Source of the DNA: Aliivibrio sp. 1S175 | Lineage (GTDB): Bacteria; Pseudomonadota; Gammaproteobacteria; Enterobacterales; Vibrionaceae | Assembly (NCBI RefSeq): GCF_001690985.1 | Contig: NZ_MAJS01000012.1 | Coordinates: forward strand, 29,746 to 93,745 | Direction of reading: 5' to 3' | DNA length: 64,000 bases | Shown here: piece by piece, positions 25,729 to 33,825 of the stretch | How positions within the stretch are numbered: position 1 is the first letter of the stretch | How the letters are laid out: the number at the start of each line of letters is the position of its first letter | Notes under the pieces: generated by a model | What the model was told of the DNA's origin: nothing | Databases searched by the model: none | Seen by the model: the letters and a program-made list of their open reading frames with translations, nothing else | Translations under genes and position numbers: made by a program

Positions 25729-26550
25729 TTAGTTAACTGAGATGTAACCTTTCTTTTCTACTAGTTTTTGAGCGGTCTCTGCTGTCATCCAGTCTAGGAA
25801 TTGTTGAGTTTCAGCTGAAGGCTTACCTTCACGGTACAGAACAAGGAAAGGACGAGATACTTTGTATGTGCCATTTTTAATATCAGCAACGCTTGGTACT
25901 ACGTTATCGATAGAAAGAGCATGAACTGAGCTATCTACGGTACCTAAAGAGATATAACCAATAGCGTATGGGTTGCTTGCCACCATTGTTTTTAGCGCGC
26001 CGTTGCCATTTGCTACTTGAGCTCGTTGAGAGATAGCCGATACTTTCATGCCTGAGATTTTTTTCTTAAGGCTCATGATGTCTTCGAATGCGCCACGAGT
26101 GCCTGATGCCGTGTCACGAGTAATTGCAACGATTGGTTTATCTTCGCCACCCACTTCTTTCCAGTTTGTCACTTCACCTTTGTAGATGGCTGTAACTTGC
26201 TCTGACGTTAGGCCTTTAAGTGTATTACTTGGGTTAACCACAACAGCGATGCCGTCGTGTGCAACCACTAATTCTTTTAATGTCGCTTCTTTTTCTGATG
26301 CTTTTAGATTTCGTGATGACATACCTAAATCCGCAGACCCATTTTTTGCTGCTTTTACACCAGCAGAAGAGCCCGGGCCTTGAACTTCGATATATACATT
26401 TGAATGTTCTTTCATGTAAGTTTCAGAAAACACTTCCATAAGAGGGGTCACGCTGCTTGAACCAACGGCAGAAATAGTTTCTTTCGCTGATGCTGGTAAT
26501 GCTACTACTGAACTCAGAATTGCTAGTGCGCCGATAACTGACTTTTTCAT
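25729..26550 (-). CDS. pstS: Phosphate-binding protein PstS
   Basis: Periplasmic high-affinity phosphate-binding protein (273 aa) that feeds PstSCAB. It has a signal peptide ending ALPASA, then ISAVGSSSVTPLMEVF (phosphate-loop Ser residues), GPGSSAGVKAAKNGSADLGMSSR broken over two segments, and RDTASGTRGAFED, all typical of PstS. The ATG at 26550 has AAGGA at proper spacing; the ATG two codons upstream sits too close to that SD. Upstream lie four 11-bp-phased Pho-box units, so PhoB-dependent induction under phosphate limitation is expected. Confidence 0.96.
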   Translation of the reverse strand: MKKSVIGALAILSSVVALPASAKETISAVGSSSVTPLMEVFSETYMKEHSNVYIEVQGPGSSAGVKAAKNGSADLGMSSRNLKASEKEATLKELVVAHDGIAVVVNPSNTLKGLTSEQVTAIYKGEVTNWKEVGGEDKPIVAITRDTASGTRGAFEDIMSLKKKISGMKVSAISQRAQVANGNGALKTMVASNPYAIGYISLGTVDSSVHALSIDNVVPSVADIKNGTYKVSRPFLVLYREGKPSAETQQFLDWMTAETAQKLVEKKGYISVN

Positions 26551-26598
26551 TTTCATTTCCTTTATGAGGCATACGTGCCGGATTAAGTTGACGAGGCC

Positions 26599-26606
26599 AC
26601 TTTAGA
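26599..26606 (-). promoter_or_regulatory. Candidate -10 of the pstS promoter
   Basis: On the minus strand TCTAAAGT lies about 9-10 bp beyond the last Pho-box unit. This is the spacing expected when PhoB replaces the -35 contact. Confidence 0.5.
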
Positions 26607-26614
26607 AAACTTAT

Positions 26615-26654
26615 GTGACAGTAATATTTCAGTTTTCTTAAAAGTGTATGACAG
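26615..26654 (-). promoter_or_regulatory. Tandem Pho box upstream of pstS
   Basis: Read on the minus strand there are four 7-mers with exact 11-bp periodicity: CTGTCAT (26648-26654), TTTTAAG (26637-26643), CTGAAAT (26626-26632) and CTGTCAC (26615-26621). The consensus PhoB unit is CTGTCAT with 4-bp AT-rich spacers. The first and last units are near perfect, and the arrangement implies binding of two PhoB dimers. Confidence 0.85.
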
Positions 26655-26909
26655 AAGGAAATTTATTTTTTTTGAGATGTCTTTATTTTTGTACTTTAGC
26701 CTATTTTTTCAAAGATCAAAGTATTCTAGTTATCTCTTTTTAAGAAGAAGAATCAACGATAAAAAATTTCTTTATGGAAAAATCTTATTTTCTTTATTAT
26801 CAATAGATTAATGCGTAATTTTTGAATTTTTATAATGTAATTATTTGTTATTTCATTGTTTTTTATTGAGCTGTTTCGCAAATAGAAGAACTAAGTCATT
26901 AGTTAATTC
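26655..26909. other. AT-rich region between pst and the diguanylate cyclase gene
   Basis: Very AT-rich, gene-free DNA upstream of the Pho box, presumably carrying the promoter of the rightward diguanylate cyclase gene. I see no further defined site. Confidence 0.4.
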
Positions 26910-26931
26910 GCATATTTTAAGGAAAATATGC
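26910..26931 (+). promoter_or_regulatory. Perfect 9-bp inverted repeat upstream of the diguanylate cyclase
   Basis: GCATATTTT (26910-26918), loop AAGG, AAAATATGC (26923-26931). The loop supplies an SD-like AAGGA and the distal arm contains the ATG at 26928 of an 11-codon ORF. It may be an RNA hairpin or a protein-binding dyad. Confidence 0.6.
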
Positions 26932-26963
26932 ATTATTACGTATTAATCCGAATTGAGTGCTGA
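26928..26963 (+). CDS. Possible 11-aa leader peptide
   Basis: The ORF encodes MHYYVLIRIEC and begins 4 nt after an AAGGA. It ends in TGA followed directly by TAA, nine bases before the ATG of the diguanylate cyclase gene, which itself lacks a recognisable SD. The position suggests translational coupling or a regulatory uORF. There is no homology evidence and it may be fortuitous. Confidence 0.35.
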   Translation: MHYYVLIRIEC

Positions 26964-26972
26964 TAAATAAAA

Positions 26973-29090
26973 ATGATTCAGAATCTTGAACTAACCAATA
27001 CCAAAAATAGGCAGACGTTAGAGCAAAAAATAATTCAATGTAATGATGAAAAAATCATTTCGGATCTTTTGTTTTGGTACTTTTCGTTAAATTTCGAAGT
27101 CACTTCAGCGTCTATTATCACTTTCTGTAAAGACAGTTATGACTACCACGAAGAATATACTTATGGTGAGCACCTCCCCTTAGAGAGCGTCCCAATGAGT
27201 CTTTGGTCGTGGGCGAATAAATTCATGAGTAGCGACGGTCTTGTTCCTATATCGAGCAATACTATTGGTTGGGATTATCGACAAGTATTAAATCACGGTA
27301 CTTGTTTGTTTGTACTGGATAGTCATCGGTCCAATAGAACGTATTTAATTGTTGATAATATAAAGCCCCCTCCTGAAGCTCTTATCGAACAAAATAAAGT
27401 AGACTTCTTATACATTGCAGCATCTCAATGGCAATGTATAAGAGCCGAAAGGAATACCCATAATGATATTCGTTTAAGGGATATAAGAGCAGCTAAGTAC
27501 CTAGATGAGATAAAAGAACGAGACGAATTTCTTGATAAAATTAAATTAGTACAAAATTTGTCACTTAGCTTATCGAAATTAGAAACGTTAGATGAATTAT
27601 TTAAAGCTGCAATAGAAGCGGTTCGAGATGATATGGGGTTTGATCGAAGTGTATTTATGTTATTGGATTATAAGCAAGGATCTTTTAGCAGTACGTATGG
27701 AACAAATGAGCGCGGAGAAACGGTTAGAGAGCACCATAAATCATATAATTTGAATCAGTTAGATCCATTTTATCTTGAAGCGTTATACAGTCACTCTGAA
27801 ACATTAGCCGTCATCGAACCAGCACCGCTTTATACAGCAGGAGAGGTGGTAGGAGAGGGGTGGAATGCAATGCTTATATTAAGAGGGGAAAGTTACCCTG
27901 TTGGATGGATTGCATTAGATAATTATATACATCGTGGGCCTATTACTATTTATCAACAAGAAATACTGAAGTATTTTGCCGCACTATTGTCACAAATTTA
28001 TATTAGAAAGCGGAGAGAGCAAGCAGTTCGGTTGTTGAATATTAGTGTGGTTGGTTTTTCTCGTTGCGAAACATTAAGTGATGTGTGTCAAAGTGCGGTT
28101 TCTTTTGCTATTAAGCATTTAGGAATAGATCGCCTTGGCATTTTATTGACTAACGAAGATTGTACGAGTTTGCAAGGAACATGGGGAACCGATCAGCAAG
28201 GTAATACCGTTGATGAATCTTATTTCTATAGTGAAAATTTAGATGTAGTCCAAGAAGCGATAGATAAACCAGAAACATTAATATATACAGAATCAGCCCC
28301 CATTTTCCATGATATGAAAGTAATCGGTTTTGGTTGTAAAGGCATTGCGTTAATACAAACGACAGATAAGAAACCATTTGCTTTTGTAATTGTAGATAAT
28401 TTTTTAACGAAAAAGATATTGAGCACCGAAAAAAGGGAGATAATTAACCTATTCATTTCTACGTTAAGTGAAGTATTACAACGAACTCAAGCCACTGAAA
28501 GGTTAGAAAAACTAAATAAAGAATTAGAATTGAAAATTAAAGCAAGAACAAAGCAACTTGAAGTAATGAATAAACAATTGGAAGTATTGTCTTTGAAAGA
28601 CCCTTTAACAGGGCTTGGTAATCGTCGGCAGTTTGAAAAAAAATTTAATCAGATATTAAACACCCCAAGAGTATCTCATATAGCAGTGATTCTACTTGAT
28701 ATCGATTTTTTTGGACTCTATAACACCCGCTATGGGCATTTACAGGGGGATAAAGCATTGTTGAGCTTTGCGGGTATTTTGAATGAAGCAGTTGAAAATA
28801 TCTCGGGGATATCTTTTTGCCGTGTTGGGGGAGAAGAGTTTGCCGTTTGTTTGCCTGATTGTTCAATGAATAGCCTTGAACAAATGGCTAATCATATTCA
28901 AGAATTACTCGAGGCAAAAAAAATCGAACATGATTTAAGTTCAATATCTAAATTTTTAACCGTTTCAATTGGTTGTATTGTTGCTGATAAAAACATTAAA
29001 AATATTGATCAGCTCTACCATGAAGCCGATATTCAATTGTATAAAGCGAAAGAAAAACGAAATAGGATTTGCTGTAACACGGTTAGTTAA
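26973..29090 (+). CDS. Diguanylate cyclase with three GAF-like sensor units
   Basis: Cytoplasmic c-di-GMP synthase of 705 aa. The C-terminal GGDEF domain (about 535-700) has GGEEF at residues 619-623 and a DIDFFGLYNTRYGHLQGD substrate loop, so it should be active. No RxxD inhibitory site precedes the GGEEF. The rest is soluble and appears to contain three related GAF-like segments, each ending in a similar strand (TYLIVDN, VGWIALDN, FAFVIVDN) and a linking helix. A coiled coil near 500-535 (LEKLNKELELKIKARTKQLE) joins the sensors to the catalytic domain. There are no TM segments or signal peptide. The start at 26973 has no clear SD and lies 9 nt after a short leader ORF. Confidence 0.88.
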   Translation: MIQNLELTNTKNRQTLEQKIIQCNDEKIISDLLFWYFSLNFEVTSASIITFCKDSYDYHEEYTYGEHLPLESVPMSLWSWANKFMSSDGLVPISSNTIGWDYRQVLNHGTCLFVLDSHRSNRTYLIVDNIKPPPEALIEQNKVDFLYIAASQWQCIRAERNTHNDIRLRDIRAAKYLDEIKERDEFLDKIKLVQNLSLSLSKLETLDELFKAAIEAVRDDMGFDRSVFMLLDYKQGSFSSTYGTNERGETVREHHKSYNLNQLDPFYLEALYSHSETLAVIEPAPLYTAGEVVGEGWNAMLILRGESYPVGWIALDNYIHRGPITIYQQEILKYFAALLSQIYIRKRREQAVRLLNISVVGFSRCETLSDVCQSAVSFAIKHLGIDRLGILLTNEDCTSLQGTWGTDQQGNTVDESYFYSENLDVVQEAIDKPETLIYTESAPIFHDMKVIGFGCKGIALIQTTDKKPFAFVIVDNFLTKKILSTEKREIINLFISTLSEVLQRTQATERLEKLNKELELKIKARTKQLEVMNKQLEVLSLKDPLTGLGNRRQFEKKFNQILNTPRVSHIAVILLDIDFFGLYNTRYGHLQGDKALLSFAGILNEAVENISGISFCRVGGEEFAVCLPDCSMNSLEQMANHIQELLEAKKIEHDLSSISKFLTVSIGCIVADKNIKNIDQLYHEADIQLYKAKEKRNRICCNTVS

Positions 29091-29119
29091 AGCTACTTAT
29101 TGTAGAATAAGTAGCTTTA
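29089..29119. terminator. Hairpin between the diguanylate cyclase gene and moeB
   Basis: AAAGCTACTTATT and AATAAGTAGCTTT form an approximately 13-bp stem between convergent genes. The T tract is short, and the A-rich/T-rich ends of the stem suggest a bidirectional terminator. Confidence 0.7.
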
Positions 29120-29149
29120 AAGAAATGGCCTATAGCCTATCGTAAGCCT

Positions 29150-29899
29150 TTATATAGAACACACCGAGCATGAAGGTTGTTTCATTAATTTCATTTCGCG
29201 CCAATTCATTGAAAGCGCATCTAAAATTAATAATTTTCCAATTAATGGTTGACCATAATTAGCTAATACTTTAATTGCTTCCAAAGCTTGAGTTGCGCCA
29301 ATAATCCCAACAACAGGTGACATGACACCGGCTTCCACACAAGTTAGAGCCTGTTGGCCAAATAAGCTACTTAGGCATTGATAGCAGGGCTCGTTATCTT
29401 GATAAGTATAAACACTGACTTGACCTTCCATGCGAATCGCAGCACCAGATACTAATGGTGTTTTTGATTCAAAACATAAACGATTTAGCTGATTGCGAGT
29501 ATCAACGTTATCAGTACCATCTAAGACTAAATCATGATCGTTAATCAGTGTGCGTAACTCATCATCAGACAATCGGTTACCTATTGTTTTAATCGTGCAA
29601 TAAGGATTAATTCGATTCAAGGCCTTCTGGGCAGAAACTACTTTCTTATCGCCAATAGTGTCATCGCAGTGTAATACTTGTCGCTGCAAGTTAGAGAGTT
29701 CAACCACATCATCATCGACAAGGGTGATCTTTCCTATGCCAGCCGCAACCAAATACTGACTTGAGGCACAACCTAAACCCCCTGCGCCGATAATCAGAAT
29801 CGCGCTTTCTTTTAAGCGTTCTTGTCCATCAAAATCAAAATTTCGTAGAATAATTTGACGGTTGTAGCGCAGCATTTCTTGATCAGTTAATTCAGACAT
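29150..29899 (-). CDS. moeB: Molybdopterin-synthase adenylyltransferase MoeB
   Basis: E1-like enzyme (249 aa) that adenylates the C-terminal glycine of MoaD so it can be thiocarboxylated for molybdopterin synthesis. The nucleotide-binding GAGGLG is at 38-43. The ThiF/MoeB signatures LVDDDVVELSNLQRQ and DGTDNVDTRNQLN are present, and two CxxC pairs (CYQC, CSVC) should bind the structural zinc. It starts 11 nt after moeA. Molybdenum cofactor is needed by, for example, TMAO and nitrate reductases. Confidence 0.95.
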   Translation of the reverse strand: MSELTDQEMLRYNRQIILRNFDFDGQERLKESAILIIGAGGLGCASSQYLVAAGIGKITLVDDDVVELSNLQRQVLHCDDTIGDKKVVSAQKALNRINPYCTIKTIGNRLSDDELRTLINDHDLVLDGTDNVDTRNQLNRLCFESKTPLVSGAAIRMEGQVSVYTYQDNEPCYQCLSSLFGQQALTCVEAGVMSPVVGIIGATQALEAIKVLANYGQPLIGKLLILDALSMNWREMKLMKQPSCSVCSI

Positions 29900-29910
29900 T
29901 ACAAACGCTC

Positions 29911-31155
29911 TTAATATAAAGAAGAGTTAAATAATTCAATATTTACCATTTCACCGGATTCAACACGGCCACGTTCACGCTCTAATACGACAAAACAATT
30001 CGCAATACTCATTGAGCTAAATGCCCCTGAACCTTGGTTTCCTGTCGTAGCTACCTCAAATTGTCCTTGGGCATTAATTGAATATATACCACGTTGATAA
30101 TCTGTGCGTCCAGGGCGTTTTTTAAATAGCGTTGTAGCGACGGCTGGAATGGATTTTGGTGCTTCCCATGACGAATGACCTGCTAATTTTGCTAACATTG
30201 GCTGAACCAAAACATACATGGTTAGCATGGCAGAGACAGGGTTACCTGGCAGTCCACAGAAATAAGAATTTGGTAAATTACCAAAGGCGAACGGTTTACC
30301 AGGTTTAATCGCGAGCTTCCAAAAGCCAATTTGACCAAGTTCATCTAAAATGTCTTTTGTATAATCAGCTTCACCAACGCTTACGCCACCAGAAGTAACC
30401 ACTACATCTGCTTCTTTATCTGCTTTTAAGAATACTTTTCTTAGTGTTTCTGGGCAGTCAGGGATAATGCCTAAGTCGATCGCCTCACAGCCAAAACGTT
30501 CAATTAATACCTTAATACCATAGCGGTTACTGTCGTAGATCTGACCATCTTCTAATGGTTGACCTAACGGTTTTAGCTCGTCACCCGTAGAGAAGAAGGC
30601 AACTTTTGGTTTTGCTACGACAGGGATATCATTAATACCTAAAGAAGCAATTAGAGGAATGTCTCGTGGTGTTAATCTGTGGCCTTTTTCTAAAACGGTT
30701 TGACCCTGAGCAACGTCATCCCCAATTGGGCGAATATTTGTTTGTGGTTTAACATCAGTTAAAGAAAGATCAAACGTAATGTTACCATCTGAATCTGACG
30801 TTAGTTCTTGCATAATAACGGCGTCACAACCTGTAGGGATTTTTGCACCCGTCATGATTCTGATAGTGGTTTGTGTTGCCCATTCGCCGTCAAAGGGGAT
30901 ACCAGCAAAAGATTTACCGGCAAGAGGCAGCGTTAATGATTGCTCTAAATCAGAGATACGAACGGCATAACCATCCATCGCGGAATTAGCAAATGGAGGT
31001 ACATTAATTGGAGAGCAAATATCGTCAGCTAAAACAAAACCAATCGCATCAGAAAGCGGTAATACCACTGTATTTGAGATAGGGGAAACTTGAGATAAAA
31101 GGGTGTCTAAAGCTGTTTCTACGGGGATCAAACCTTGAGTTGCGCAACAATCCAT
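29911..31155 (-). CDS. moeA: Molybdopterin molybdenumtransferase MoeA
   Basis: Catalyses molybdate insertion into adenylated molybdopterin, the last step of Mo-cofactor assembly. The 414-aa length is normal. Visible family motifs are PPFANSAMDGYAV near residue 55-67, RIMTGAKIPTGCDAVIMQE, the MogA-like SGGVSVGEADYT, and IKPGKPFAFG followed by FCGLPGNPVSAM. It is the first gene of moeA-moeB and is divergent from folE across about 150 bp. Confidence 0.96.
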   Translation of the reverse strand: MDCCATQGLIPVETALDTLLSQVSPISNTVVLPLSDAIGFVLADDICSPINVPPFANSAMDGYAVRISDLEQSLTLPLAGKSFAGIPFDGEWATQTTIRIMTGAKIPTGCDAVIMQELTSDSDGNITFDLSLTDVKPQTNIRPIGDDVAQGQTVLEKGHRLTPRDIPLIASLGINDIPVVAKPKVAFFSTGDELKPLGQPLEDGQIYDSNRYGIKVLIERFGCEAIDLGIIPDCPETLRKVFLKADKEADVVVTSGGVSVGEADYTKDILDELGQIGFWKLAIKPGKPFAFGNLPNSYFCGLPGNPVSAMLTMYVLVQPMLAKLAGHSSWEAPKSIPAVATTLFKKRPGRTDYQRGIYSINAQGQFEVATTGNQGSGAFSSMSIANCFVVLERERGRVESGEMVNIELFNSSLY

Positions 31156-31308
31156 TATGATACTCTCTAAATTAATAGTAATAATGACTGCACATTATCA
31201 TATTTTACCGCTGAACATCTAATAGACCCAGTAAAATCAGGGTGTATTTATCTGACAGAGCAGGTATCCTTAGCAAAGTTCAATTGATTAGGTTATTTGG
31301 AGTATACG

Positions 31309-31962
31309 ATGTCATCATTCAGTGAATCAGCCATTTTAGTGCGTGATGCCCTTATCGCGCGTGGTCTTGAGACGCCAATGAAGGAAAATGGAATTAGTCG
31401 TGAAGAGAAAAAAGAGCGTATAGAAGAACACATGCGTGAAATTTTAACGCTGTTAAGTCTTGATCTTAGTGATGATAGTTTAGAGGAAACGCCTCACCGA
31501 ATTGCGAAAATGTACGTTGATGAGATTTTCTCTGGTTTAGATTACGCCAATTTCCCTAAAATTACTGTTATTGAAAACAAAATGAATTGTGATGAGATGG
31601 TAAGAGTTAACGATATTACTCTGACTAGTACTTGCGAGCATCATTTAGTTACGATTGATGGTAAAGCAACGGTTGCTTATATTCCTCGTCAGAAAATTAT
31701 TGGCTTATCAAAGATTAACCGCATTGTTCGTTTCTTTGCGCAGCGCCCTCAAGTCCAAGAACGTATGACTCAGCAAATTTTAGTTGCGCTGCAAACCTTA
31801 CTTGGTAGTGATGATGTGGCTATAACGATGGAAGCGACGCATTATTGTGTTAAATCTCGTGGTGTTATGGATGCAACTAGCAGCACAACAACGACAGCTC
31901 TTGGTGGGATATTTAAAAGTATTCCAGCGACAAGACATGAGTTTTTAAGCGGTATTCGTTAA
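31309..31962 (+). CDS. folE: GTP cyclohydrolase I
   Basis: Converts GTP to 7,8-dihydroneopterin triphosphate, the first step of tetrahydrofolate (and pterin) synthesis. The 217-aa protein has the zinc-site and catalytic stretch [35 protein letters not shown] and [15 protein letters not shown]. The ATG at 31309 lies 6 nt after GGAG; an in-frame TTG four codons upstream overlaps that SD and is rejected. It ends at a strong terminator shared with cls. Confidence 0.96.
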   Translation: MSSFSESAILVRDALIARGLETPMKENGISREEKKERIEEHMREILTLLSLDLSDDSLEETPHRIAKMYVDEIFSGLDYANFPKITVIENKMNCDEMVRVNDITLTSTCEHHLVTIDGKATVAYIPRQKIIGLSKINRIVRFFAQRPQVQERMTQQILVALQTLLGSDDVAITMEATHYCVKSRGVMDATSSTTTTALGGIFKSIPATRHEFLSGIR

Positions 31963-31975
31963 TAAAAATATGATA

Positions 31976-32010
31976 GAAAAAAGCCCGTCACTTTGTGATG
32001 GGCTTTTTTC
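31976..32010. terminator. Bidirectional terminator between folE and cls
   Basis: GAAAAAAGCCCGTCAC and GTGATGGGCTTTTTTC form a long stem between convergent genes, with a T tract on both strands. Confidence 0.92.
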
Positions 32011-32044
32011 TATGAGTAATTAACTATTTATGCGTAATTAACGA

Positions 32045-33499
32045 TTAAAGTAGTGGGCTAAACATTGAAAAGAAACGTTCAGTAAAACGATGAGGTAAAT
32101 TACGCTGTTGCCATTCGTTTAATTCTATAGGGGTAGATTGATCTAAGTAACTGTTTAAAACCCACGATAACTGTTTAGTAAACTCTGGGTCATCGACAAT
32201 TAAACTGACTTCAAAGTTTAACCAAAAACTGCGCATGTCTAAATTCACTGTACCAATAATACAATAGCTATGGTCAATCACGACAGATTTAGTATGCAGT
32301 AAACCACCGTTAAATTCGTAAATTTGAACGCCTGCCTTTAATAGCGTTTCAAAGAAGGATTTTGATGCCCAACTAACCATTAATGAATCGTTCTTTTTAG
32401 GTAAAATTAATTTCACTTCAACACCACGATGAGCCGTTGTTCGTAAAGTGTGCAGTAGTATTTCACTTGGGACAAAATAAGGTGTAGTGATAGTAAGGGA
32501 TGTTCTTGCTTGATTAATCGCGGTAATTAAGACTTGTTGAATTATATCATCAGGCATACCTGGTCCTGATGGAACTACTTGAGTTGTATGGTTGAATGGG
32601 TCAATTGATATTTGACATTCAGGAGGGGCAGGCAATTCACGGATACCAGTTTCTACTTCCCAATCCCATGCGTGAATTGTATTTAAAACCGCGACGTTAG
32701 GACCCGTAATTCGGACCATAACATCAACCCATTGGCCCACTCCCGATTGTTGTTTGAAGTATTGTGGGTCGACTAAATTCATTGAACCGGTGTAAGCTAT
32801 TTTATTATCGATAACAACAATTTTACGATGTAGTCGCAGGTCTAATCGGCGAAAAAACATACGGAATGGACTTACACTTAACGCTTCTACAATATTAACA
32901 CCTGAGTTTCTAAGTAGTTTTGGCCAATGGCTTTTGAAAAAGTCGATACTTCCCGCTGAATCTAAAAGAACATTAACGGTAACCCCTCGTTTGGCTGCTT
33001 TAATTAATGCACTTGCAACACTGTCCGCTAGGCCTCCATGGTGCCAAATATAAAATTCCATATTGACTTCATATTCAGATTTTTCAATATCTTGAATAAT
33101 AGCGGTTAAAATTTCTGATGGAGTATTAAGTAACGAAAGAGTGTCCCCACTGAGAGCGGGAATACCTACTCTATTAGAGCACAGGTTGTGTATTGATGAA
33201 ATTCGATGGGAGATAGAGTTAGGTTGATGATGTTGGCAATGGTGAACTTGTGCAAACCACTCTTCATAAGGAGTAAACATCGCTTTTGCTCGCTCTCCAC
33301 GAGTTCGTCCTAAATTGAGTTCGCCAATTAAGAAATACGCCAATACTCCTAGCACAGGAATAATATAAATAATCATTAACCAAGCTAAGGAAACACCAAC
33401 GGACCTTGGTTTAAAAACAACACGAATGGTTACACCGGCAACGAGAAGCCAGTATAAGATAAAACCAATAAGAGTAAGTGCTTGATAAAATTTATCCAT
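32045..33499 (-). CDS. cls: Cardiolipin synthase (ClsA type)
   Basis: Phospholipase-D-superfamily enzyme (484 aa) that condenses two phosphatidylglycerols to cardiolipin plus glycerol at the inner membrane. Two N-terminal membrane helices (about 7-27 and 37-58) precede two PLD catalytic motifs, HRKIVVIDNKIAYTGSMN and HTKSVVIDHSYCIIGTVN. The N-terminal pair of TM segments points to ClsA rather than ClsB or ClsC. AAGG precedes the ATG at 33499. Confidence 0.93.
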   Translation of the reverse strand: MDKFYQALTLIGFILYWLLVAGVTIRVVFKPRSVGVSLAWLMIIYIIPVLGVLAYFLIGELNLGRTRGERAKAMFTPYEEWFAQVHHCQHHQPNSISHRISSIHNLCSNRVGIPALSGDTLSLLNTPSEILTAIIQDIEKSEYEVNMEFYIWHHGGLADSVASALIKAAKRGVTVNVLLDSAGSIDFFKSHWPKLLRNSGVNIVEALSVSPFRMFFRRLDLRLHRKIVVIDNKIAYTGSMNLVDPQYFKQQSGVGQWVDVMVRITGPNVAVLNTIHAWDWEVETGIRELPAPPECQISIDPFNHTTQVVPSGPGMPDDIIQQVLITAINQARTSLTITTPYFVPSEILLHTLRTTAHRGVEVKLILPKKNDSLMVSWASKSFFETLLKAGVQIYEFNGGLLHTKSVVIDHSYCIIGTVNLDMRSFWLNFEVSLIVDDPEFTKQLSWVLNSYLDQSTPIELNEWQQRNLPHRFTERFFSMFSPLL

Positions 33500-33825
33500 T
33501 AGCCTTTGTCGTTGAAATAGTAAATGAATCTCTATTAAATCAGGAGTTACAGGAAAAGAGTAGGTGAGGAAGGGAAAAATTACAAAATAAAGTAAATGAG
33601 AACAAAGTAAATTGATTGCTTTATGTACATTTAAGTTAAAAAAAGGAGGTATACGTTAAAAAATGTAACCTAAGGGGTTTCAATTTTATTCTCAAACTGT
33701 TTTACTTGCAACATTGAGCGTTAACCAACTTTTTATAAGTGTATACTTTTTTGTACACCATTTTGATGCTCATATACAAACACAGTGCATATACAACGAT
33801 ATAGAATAATTGGAGAATTGTGGCT
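33500..33825. other. Divergent promoter region, cls / SNF transporter
   Basis: AT-rich DNA of 326 bp that must hold promoters for both divergent genes. It also contains a full anti-SD match, AAGGAGGT (33643-33650), followed 12 nt later by ATG-TAA, with no ORF attached (see findings). The real SD of the transporter gene is GGAG at 33812-33815. Confidence 0.5.
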
